From contig CAUJII010000066.1 in the NCBI GenBank assembly GCA_963205035.1, positions 1 through 9,515 on the forward strand: a stretch of DNA of 9,515 bases, given 5' to 3'. Numbering within the stretch: position 1 is the stretch's first letter; each line of letters begins with the position of its first letter. A program made the position numbers and the translations under genes. The DNA comes from Spirochaetota bacterium (GTDB taxonomy: Bacteria > Spirochaetota > Leptospiria > Turneriellales > Turneriellaceae). The notes below the pieces were generated by a model that did no database searches, was not told the origin of the DNA, and worked only from the letters and a program-made list of their open reading frames with translations. Below, piece after piece: positions 1-4,404 of this stretch.

Positions 1-70
1 CGCTGATTAGCGTGGGCTTGGCGCAGAAAAAATTGTACCAATGAGTTCCCGCACAGGCTCACAATAGAAA

Positions 71-86
71 TGTAATAACTATTACA
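71..86. promoter_or_regulatory. Perfect 7-bp-arm palindrome, operator-like (copy A)
   Basis: TGTAATAACTATTACA has 7-base arms (TGTAATA/TATTACA) around a central AC. It overlaps the stop codon of the acetyltransferase gene. The same 16 bases, and 20 bases including flanks, recur at 9204-9219, and a related imperfect dyad precedes each copy of the duplicated ribbon-helix-helix-like gene. The symmetry and size suit a dimeric DNA-binding protein. No regulator can be assigned from sequence alone. The 70 bases to its left hold no gene I can support. Confidence 0.45.
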
Positions 87-537
87 AACCGCCAGCCAAT
101 CCTTTCTCCATAACAATCGCATCGCTGCCGTCGGAATAATAACGAGGACGCCGGTGGATGCGGGCAAAGCCCCAGCGTTCATAAAACGCAAGCGCCGCTT
201 CGTTTGTGTGGGATACGTCGATGAGGAGCCGCTCTGCTCCGTTATTCGTTTCGATGAGGTGCTGGAGAAGTGTCGAAGCGATACCTTGCCTTTGAAAGAC
301 GGGCAACGTGCCCACTTTACGGATTTCTAAATCGAGGCCGCTTTGCCCTGCACTTAAGAACCCCACGGCCTCGCCCGCTTTTTCTGCGAGCCATACCTGG
401 TTTGAAGAAACCGCCAACTCGCCCCGCCACAAGTCTTTCGAGTATGCCGCGTCTCCAAAAATTACCGCATCGAGCCCGGAGAGTGTCTCGACGGTGTCAA
501 TCCCACAACGGTGGAATAAAATGGAAGCGCGCTGCAA
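82..537 (-). CDS. GNAT-family N-acetyltransferase (RimI-like)
   Basis: Predicted cytoplasmic acetyl-CoA-dependent N-acetyltransferase of 151 residues, a normal size for a single GNAT domain. The acetyl-CoA loop (motif A) is visible at about residues 75-90 as LPVFQRQGIASTLL, with the Q/R-x-x-G-x-A signature at Q82-A87. Motif B follows with N112, F118-Y119 and the W-G-F turn at 122-124, as in RimI-type enzymes. The substrate (protein amino terminus, amine or small molecule) cannot be told. The start is TTG at 537. No in-frame ATG exists before the catalytic core, and this TTG lies 7 bases after the stop of the upstream holin-like gene, which suggests translational coupling as the last gene of a three-gene operon. 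No convincing ribosome-binding site precedes it, so the exact start is uncertain. The stop codon lies inside an operator-like palindrome. Confidence 0.88.
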   Translation of the reverse strand: MQRASILFHRCGIDTVETLSGLDAVIFGDAAYSKDLWRGELAVSSNQVWLAEKAGEAVGFLSAGQSGLDLEIRKVGTLPVFQRQGIASTLLQHLIETNNGAERLLIDVSHTNEAALAFYERWGFARIHRRPRYYSDGSDAIVMEKGLAGGL

Positions 538-544
538 TATTTTA

Positions 545-928
545 TCAGAAGAAACGGCCGAGCAAGAAATTCGTGAACTGCAACGCTGCCGCGCTAATGA
601 GCAGGGTCCTACCCGTCTTAATGGTGAATCGGTCGCTTAGGCGGTCTGCCACCCAGAAGATGATGACGTTAAAAATAAAGCCGATGAGGAGACTGAAGAG
701 ACCGAGAGAAATAAAGTTCAGCATTTTTTTTACAATGCCTAAAGTCAAGATATTGAGAATATTTGCGCTGCCGCCGAGCAAGATGCCGACAACGACGTTC
801 ACTGCGACGAGAACGAGCGCCGCAATAGGAATCGCTCCCACTTCGATTTGGAACGCAGGCATCAGCATTCGCAAAATATACATCAGCGCACAAAAGAGCG
901 CGAACATCACAATGAGTTTAAAAATCAT
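545..928 (-). CDS. Four-helix membrane protein, phage-holin-4 (PF04020)-like
   Basis: Small integral membrane protein of 127 residues with about four hydrophobic segments (roughly residues 2-22, 32-52, 70-93 and 107-123). Between the second and third comes the N-I-L-T-L-G stretch (about 59-64), and an N-V-I-I-F-W-V-A-D segment follows. This layout resembles the 'Mycobacterial 4 TMS phage holin' family (PF04020), which despite its name is a common chromosomal membrane protein of unknown role rather than a proven lysis holin. The ATG at 928 is preceded by a good ribosome-binding site (AGAGG) that overlaps the stop of the YidB-like gene, and the intergenic gap is 10 bases. It therefore sits in one operon with that gene and the acetyltransferase. 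No phage genes surround it, so a lysis role is unlikely. Family assignment is from pattern recognition only. Confidence 0.75.
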   Translation of the reverse strand: MIFKLIVMFALFCALMYILRMLMPAFQIEVGAIPIAALVLVAVNVVVGILLGGSANILNILTLGIVKKMLNFISLGLFSLLIGFIFNVIIFWVADRLSDRFTIKTGRTLLISAAALQFTNFLLGRFF

Positions 929-938
929 GTTCAGACCT

Positions 939-1337
939 CTATAGCAAACCCTTGAGGAGACTCATCCCAGTACCCAGTAAGCCGTTACCGGTAGGTTCTT
1001 TGCCTTCGGGTGTGAGCTTGTTGACCAAGAGCGGCAACAGCGTGACGAGAATGCCCGGTAATTTGTCTTTGGAAATTCCAACGCTTTCGGCAATGTTTCC
1101 GATGGTGTCGCTTCCTAAAGCCTTCTTGATAGCACTTGCGCTTGTCGGTAAGTTATCTGAATTTGAAACCCATGACTGCACAACTTCTTCTTGTCCATTT
1201 TCTTTGAGAGCGCCCATGATCGAATCAAGTGTTGAGCTCGAACCAGAACTGGAAAGCAAGTCTTTCGCGACTCCCATTAAATCGCTGTGAGAATTTTCGC
1301 CGCCCGCAACCGAGCTTATCAAATCTTTTAGATCCAT
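939..1337 (-). CDS. YidB-like / DUF937 family protein
   Basis: Protein of 132 residues that matches the YidB/DUF937 pattern well. A Gly/Ser-rich amphipathic N-terminal half (1-50) is followed by the family core: V-V-Q-S-W-V at 52-57, N-x-P (62-64), the helix A-L-G-S-D-T (73-78), a short second helix ending in L-P-G-I-L (93-97), and L-L-P-L-L-V-N-K-L-T-P-E-G at 100-112. A glycine-rich tail (115-131) ends the protein. Members are soluble, lack a signal peptide, and their function is not firmly known. Start is ATG at 1337, with only a weak purine-rich stretch upstream. It is the first gene of the operon with the holin-like and acetyltransferase genes. The promoter must lie in 1338-1490, but I see no strong -35/-10 pair there. 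Confidence 0.9.
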   Translation of the reverse strand: MDLKDLISSVAGGENSHSDLMGVAKDLLSSSGSSSTLDSIMGALKENGQEEVVQSWVSNSDNLPTSASAIKKALGSDTIGNIAESVGISKDKLPGILVTLLPLLVNKLTPEGKEPTGNGLLGTGMSLLKGLL

Positions 1338-1491
1338 AAGCCATTTGCAGTCTTAGCGTGAACGGGTCAACGTTATTCGAGGCGCGCGTAATGCCCATGG
1401 TGCAAATTCAAACGCCAAGTGCACCAGATAGGCCAAAAAGAACCTCGCGTGGAGTTTAGGCGGAAATTCGCTTGCGAACTGCTCATTTTTT
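1338..1491. other. Divergent intergenic spacer between the YidB-like operon and the RHH-like gene leader
   Basis: No open frame with coding character was found here. The spacer must hold the leftward promoter of the YidB-like operon. A TTGACC hexamer on the minus strand (near 1370) is the only -35-like match, and its -10 partner is poor. Two short inverted repeats are present: GGTGCA/TGCACC (1399-1404 and 1420-1425) and TTCGCTTGCGAA (1467-1478). Both are short enough to be chance. Confidence 0.4.
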
Positions 1492-1602
1492 TGTGGTAGT
1501 TATTACATAATCTGCACTTTTTTTGGTTTTTGGAAAAAAAGTGCAAATTTTGTGAGAAAAAAACACGGTTTCTTGGTATTTAATATATAGAGGGGAGTAT
1601 TT
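1492..1602 (+). promoter_or_regulatory. Structured leader of RHH-like gene, copy 1 (dyad, hairpins, ribosome-binding site)
   Basis: This leader is closely repeated at 9252-9365. It begins with the imperfect dyad TGTGGTAGTTATTACA (1492-1507). Next is a perfect 12-bp hairpin, TGCACTTTTTTT (1513-1524) pairing with AAAAAAAGTGCA (1534-1545) across a 9-base loop. A second small stem follows, TTGTG (1550-1554) with CACGG (1564-1568), which closes as RNA through two G-U pairs. Then come an AT-rich block (TATTTAATATATAG) and a strong ribosome-binding site (GAGGGG, 1590-1595) 7 bases before the ATG. The most conserved parts between copies are the dyad and two 22-base runs (the second stem region and the AT-rich/ribosome-binding block). 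The promoter is not certain: a -10 overlapping the dyad would put both hairpins in the transcript, whereas the AT-rich block would give an almost leaderless transcript. Confidence 0.6.
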
Positions 1603-2175
1603 ATGGAATACCATCAGACATCGGTTTCGCTGCGCGAGAAGTCGTATCGCCGACTCAAGGCTGCGCAACTCATTTTTGCGCGTCATGGGATCCACTGGGG
1701 CGAAGGCGAGATTATTGCGCGACTCTGCAAAGAGACTGTGTTACGCTGGCGCTCCGGCGGTCCTTGGACCGCATCCGCACGGCGGTACAACATCCAGACT
1801 GACGAGACTAAATACGTCATCAGACCGTGGCGAGTCGACAAGAACTTGTACGGCGTGCTTTGGCAGCGGACGATTCATTCGGGCGAGTCGGTTTCGCGGT
1901 TCGTCGACTTTGCGATTCGGGTGTTCATGCCGCGATTTGTCGAGATGTATCTGCATTCGCCCCGGCGTGGGTCGGCGTACTCCGCACGGAATCATCATTT
2001 CTGGGCGGCGCGGTATGCCCGGCGCAAGAGTCTTCCTGACTATTTTATTAACTACCAAAAAGCCACCGAAAAAAATGAGAACGGCGGGCTCGAAACGTCT
2101 CGGAAGGCAATCCTCATCGCGAAAAAAGACCTTTCGTACCCGGAATACATCCATTGCCTACGAACGTGCATATAG
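1603..2175 (+). CDS. Putative tandem ribbon-helix-helix DNA-binding protein, copy 1
   Basis: Protein of 190 residues that I do not recognise with certainty. Two segments each look like a ribbon-helix-helix unit, a short beta strand followed by two helices. Residues 5-50 have strand QTSVSL, helix R11-G29, then G33-E-G-E and helix to R50. Residues 71-118 have strand YVIRPWRV, helix D79-S93, G94-E-S-V-S and helix to about 118. Two units in one chain would form a pseudo-dimer able to bind a dyad, and dyads lie just upstream. The rest (119-190) is basic and aromatic-rich, then polar. The first 50 residues are 48/50 identical to the partial gene at 9366. Loose resemblance to the Leptospira DUF1564 family is possible but unchecked. 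The ATG is fixed by a strong GAGGGG site. The tail overlaps the convergent CrtC/AttH-like gene by 18 bases, and a long overlapping frame (1676-2182) leaves the true C-terminus slightly uncertain. Confidence 0.75.
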   Translation: MEYHQTSVSLREKSYRRLKAAQLIFARHGIHWGEGEIIARLCKETVLRWRSGGPWTASARRYNIQTDETKYVIRPWRVDKNLYGVLWQRTIHSGESVSRFVDFAIRVFMPRFVEMYLHSPRRGSAYSARNHHFWAARYARRKSLPDYFINYQKATEKNENGGLETSRKAILIAKKDLSYPEYIHCLRTCI

Positions 2176-3195
2176 CGCGTGATCGTCTTTGCTCGTCAGA
2201 ATTTCAAACGCAGCGCGGTTTTGTGTGGTGAGCTTTGCTGTGATGCCCAAGCGGCCGTTTTCAGTGAGTGTAACATCGCATGCGGCAATCTTGGTGTTGA
2301 GGCACGTCTTCACATCGCCCGGCGGATTGTAATAACGCAGAGCGACAAATTTTTCTTTTTCAGCGTAGATTCTGCCTTCGAGTTTGAAATCCGTCGACTC
2401 ACCTGAGAAATACCAATCGAAATATTCGACCGTAGCATTGTTACGAAACGCCTGCCAATAACTATTGAGCGCATAGTCTTTGCCTCGAAAGCGCAAGACG
2501 ATAGGGGTGAGATAAGGCGTCATGAACGGCCCGAGCTTTAACTTCGCAGAGGCGACTTCTAAGAAAGCATCGGCGTCGTTATCGAAGCCCGCGACCTGCC
2601 CCCATGCGTATTCGTCCGTGTGCCGCGAACCCCAGTTGTGGTTTTGACTGCCCTGCCACGAGCTTATAGAAATTGTCTGGCCGTTAACAGTCAGCTTGCC
2701 TTGAAAGAGCACAAAAGGCTGCGCGACGAGTAACTTCGCACGCGGCAGCGGCGCGTCATACGCACTAAGCGGTAGCGGAAAAAGAGGCGCCTTGTTTTTT
2801 GCATCGGGCATCGAGGCCATTTTTAGACCCCAAGTAATCTTGTTTGCCCCACAATTCGACGCCTCGCCCTTCAAATGCGTTGTGTCGAGCGACGAGCCGT
2901 CGAAATCGAGCGCGAAGTGCGAGTTGGAATACTTGGCGTTCGCAAGCGGGAACTCCGACTTTGCCGCAGCAGGCTCTTTGCCCTTCTCAAAAAAAATCGC
3001 CCACAACTCACCCATTGCTTCTTTTGTTCCCTTGCCAACCTCCCCTTGATAGATCGTATAGCGGATCCAAAACGCACGCCCCGTTGCCGCATCGTTGGCG
3101 CGCATGAAATAACTCTCATAATGCCCTCCCGAATTTTGTCCTTGAAAGCGTGTGAAGTTCGCCGTTGCATTGGCTTTCTCGAGTTGAATGTCCAT
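2158..3195 (-). CDS. CrtC/AttH-like (tocopherol-cyclase-like) double-lipocalin fold protein
   Basis: Protein of 345 residues without signal peptide or membrane helices. The N-terminus (G-H-Y-E-S-Y-F-M-R-A-N-D at 24-35, then R40-A-F-W-I-R-Y-T) and the central signature N-H-N-W-G (185-189) followed by R191-H-T-D-E-Y-A-W-G-Q (191-200) resemble proteins related to the hydroxyneurosporene synthase (CrtC)/AttH and tocopherol cyclase superfamily. Those are two stacked lipocalin-like beta barrels that bind hydrophobic molecules. Known members hydrate or cyclise isoprenoid lipids, but many bacterial relatives have no assigned reaction, and no carotenoid or quinone genes are next to this one. An in-frame TAG five codons upstream makes ATG 3195 the likely start, although the ribosome-binding site (AGAGA) is weak. 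A dyad at 3234-3251 lies 39 bases upstream. The 3' end overlaps the convergent RHH-like gene. Family call moderate, function unknown. Confidence 0.72.
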   Translation of the reverse strand: MDIQLEKANATANFTRFQGQNSGGHYESYFMRANDAATGRAFWIRYTIYQGEVGKGTKEAMGELWAIFFEKGKEPAAAKSEFPLANAKYSNSHFALDFDGSSLDTTHLKGEASNCGANKITWGLKMASMPDAKNKAPLFPLPLSAYDAPLPRAKLLVAQPFVLFQGKLTVNGQTISISSWQGSQNHNWGSRHTDEYAWGQVAGFDNDADAFLEVASAKLKLGPFMTPYLTPIVLRFRGKDYALNSYWQAFRNNATVEYFDWYFSGESTDFKLEGRIYAEKEKFVALRYYNPPGDVKTCLNTKIAACDVTLTENGRLGITAKLTTQNRAAFEILTSKDDHALYARS

Positions 3196-3209
3196 GGCGC
3201 AGATTCTCT

Positions 3210-3338
3210 ATGGGATTTACCCCGTCGAGCATAAATGACATCAGTGTCATTAACTTACCAGAGGCTGCGCTGGAGAAATTCCCCGATAGCACCGATTTGA
3301 AGGCGGCCATGGAACGCATCGGTCCCGTCTTTAGTTAA
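3210..3338 (+). pseudogene. Possible remnant: 42-codon open frame, gene-tail-like
   Basis: An ATG-initiated frame encodes 42 residues and ends in TAA at 3336-3338. Its second half (E-A-A-L-E-K-F-P-D, then D-L-K-A-A-M-E-R-I-G-P-V-F-S) reads like a normal amphipathic protein C-terminus rather than a random shadow. No ribosome-binding site precedes the ATG, and the frame stays open leftward into the antisense of the CrtC/AttH-like gene. It could be the surviving 3' end of a gene cut by rearrangement, a small peptide gene, or chance. It lies in the upstream region of the leftward CrtC/AttH-like gene and ends 12 bases before the MITE-like element. Confidence 0.25.
3234..3251. promoter_or_regulatory. 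Candidate operator dyad upstream of the CrtC/AttH-like gene
   Basis: The arms AATGACA and TGTCATT are perfect inverted repeats separated by TCAG. The site lies 39-56 bases upstream of the leftward ATG at 3195. On the minus strand a weak -10-like TATGCT follows the dyad directly, so a bound protein would cover the promoter spacer. The regulator is unknown, and a 7-bp arm could arise by chance. Confidence 0.3.
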
Positions 3339-3350
3339 GATATTCTGTAC

Positions 3351-3486
3351 TTAGGGGCTATCCAAAAAGCCGGGCTTCGATACACTCCGCGCGCTGGTTG
3401 AGTGAAAAATGCCCGTAAAACGGGCATTTTTTGTATCGAAACCAAGCCCGGAGTACTCAGCCACCGACTTTTTGGATACCCCCTAA
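3351..3486. mobile_element. MITE-like element, 136 bp, with 19-bp terminal inverted repeats
   Basis: The ends 3351-3369 and 3468-3486 are inverted repeats that match at 18 of 19 bases. Trimmed to the G run they read GGGGCTATCCAAAAAG and its near-complement, flanked on both sides by TA. That is consistent with a non-autonomous element mobilised by a transposase that targets TA (IS630- or IS427/IS5-type ends). The interior holds a second, interrupted inverted repeat, CCGGGCTTCGATAC (3370-3383) against GTATCGAAACCAAGCCCGG (3433-3451), similar to a palindromic repeat found scattered in many bacterial genomes. At its centre is a terminator hairpin. No transposase is present in the window. Confidence 0.7.
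3405..3432. terminator. Bidirectional intrinsic terminator
   Basis: A perfect 12-bp stem, AAAAATGCCCGT (3405-3416) with ACGGGCATTTTT (3420-3431), has a 3-base AAA loop and U-runs on both strands. It lies 63 bases past the stop of the leftward CBM48 gene and should end its transcript, separating it from the CrtC/AttH-like gene. It is embedded in the centre of the MITE-like element, so the element may have supplied it. Confidence 0.85.
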
Positions 3487-3494
3487 CTTGAGTT

Positions 3495-4331
3495 TTATTG
3501 AATTTTCAAAAAGTTGACTCTCCCGTAAATGGGATGCATCCTACTTTTCTGCGTGGCTACCTGCTGACTCAGTTTTCCATCCACCCGATAAAGAAACGTA
3601 TATTCACCCGGTGGAATAGTTTTCTTCAATTCAAAATAACCGTCTTCGCTCTTCGTCAGGAAATCGCGTTGCGGGTTCCATTTGTTAAAATCGCCTGCAA
3701 CGCTCACCGATTCGGCGTCGCGTGCGGGAATGCGAAAAAGCACTTCGCGACCAAAGTTGACCGGCGTGTCTAAGACAAAGACCCCCGTGCTCGACGCAAA
3801 TTGATCGTGTAGCAAATGAAACACAGAGGCGATATGCCCGCTTGAATCTTTCTCGTGTTGCGAGTGCGTGTCGTCTACCGTGAAAAGACCGTCGACACGG
3901 AACTTGTATAAAATTTTCTTTGTCGGCGACGCGTGCACAATCTCTGGTGGGATGTAGTAATAAATCCAAACGCCATATTTATTGCGGCGCATCGGCTGAG
4001 GTTGAAACCCCGGAATGTCGGCGACAAAGCGCACGTCTTCGGCCGCTCGATTCTGGTATGTAAAGAGAACGCCGCGTGTGTCGATATTCGCCCCACGCGC
4101 ATAATGAAAAGTATCGATTAAAGTCACGAAGCGCGGCTTTTCTGCTATGCGCATCGTCTCTAAGTATTCGCCATAGAGCGGTTTTTCAGTCTTCTCTCGC
4201 GCTTTCTCCAACAAATCAGAACTTAGATCAAAATCATCGGCCGCAAGAGGTGCTCCGATAATTCCCCACACAAGAGAGAAAACCCCACCCATTTGGATTG
4301 CAGCCTTGAGCACAAGTTGAAGACGCGACAT
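3495..4331 (-). CDS. Exported protein with two CBM48/AMPK-type glycogen-binding E-set domains
   Basis: Protein of 278 residues. An N-terminal signal sequence (basic start, hydrophobic 6-28, likely cleavage after APLA at 27-30) sends it across the inner membrane. The first immunoglobulin-like E-set module spans about 85-172 (V100-R-F-V-A-D-I-P-G-F, then Y-K-F-R-V-D-G at 142-148). The second spans about 195-276 and carries the classic CBM48/AMPK-beta pattern: S210-V-A-G-D-F-N-K-W-N-P (210-220), then G-Y-F-E-L-K-K (231-237), P-G-E-Y-T-F-L-Y-R-V-D-G (241-252). Such modules bind glycogen-like glucans, but there is no catalytic domain here. In a periplasmic protein the fold may serve as a protein- or envelope-binding module instead. 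The start ATG has a good site (GAGGG, 5 bases away). It is transcribed away from the TPR gene out of a 73-base divergent spacer and ends before a clear terminator. Confidence 0.85.
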   Translation of the reverse strand: MSRLQLVLKAAIQMGGVFSLVWGIIGAPLAADDFDLSSDLLEKAREKTEKPLYGEYLETMRIAEKPRFVTLIDTFHYARGANIDTRGVLFTYQNRAAEDVRFVADIPGFQPQPMRRNKYGVWIYYYIPPEIVHASPTKKILYKFRVDGLFTVDDTHSQHEKDSSGHIASVFHLLHDQFASSTGVFVLDTPVNFGREVLFRIPARDAESVSVAGDFNKWNPQRDFLTKSEDGYFELKKTIPPGEYTFLYRVDGKLSQQVATQKSRMHPIYGRVNFLKIQ

Positions 4332-4404
4332 AAAACCCTCAAATTATTTTCGGGCATTCCGATAAATACTTTAGGGATAATCCACCGATTTCTGAAGCTG
4401 TGGT
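4332..4404. promoter_or_regulatory. Divergent promoter spacer (CBM48 gene / TPR gene)
   Basis: These 73 AT-rich bases separate two divergent starts and must contain promoters in both directions. Plausible -10-like elements exist (GATAAATAC on the plus strand, AAAGTATTTAT on the minus strand), but no clear -35 can be assigned. The only firm signal is the GAGGG ribosome-binding site of the leftward gene. Confidence 0.4.

Noticed and set aside
545..928. Prophage lysis holin
   Set aside because: No endolysin, spanin or other phage gene is nearby, and PF04020-like proteins are common chromosomal membrane proteins.
270..944. 224-residue plus-strand frame across the acetyltransferase and holin-like genes
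   Set aside because: It is an Arg/Lys/Pro-rich antisense shadow of two recognisable minus-strand genes.
1467..1478. TTCGCTTGCGAA as a second operator before the RHH-like gene
   Set aside because: The arms are only 5 bases and it is not conserved upstream of the second copy at 9252.
1676..2182. 168-residue overlapping frame inside the RHH-like gene
   Set aside because: It is a basic, Arg/Ser-rich shadow with no ribosome-binding site. The frame from 1603 is the one conserved at 9366. Only its extreme 3' end leaves some doubt about the true C-terminus.
3116..3319. 67-residue minus-strand frame upstream of the CrtC/AttH-like gene
   Set aside because: It overlaps the start of that gene in another frame and has no ribosome-binding site. 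The plus-strand reading of the same DNA looks more protein-like.
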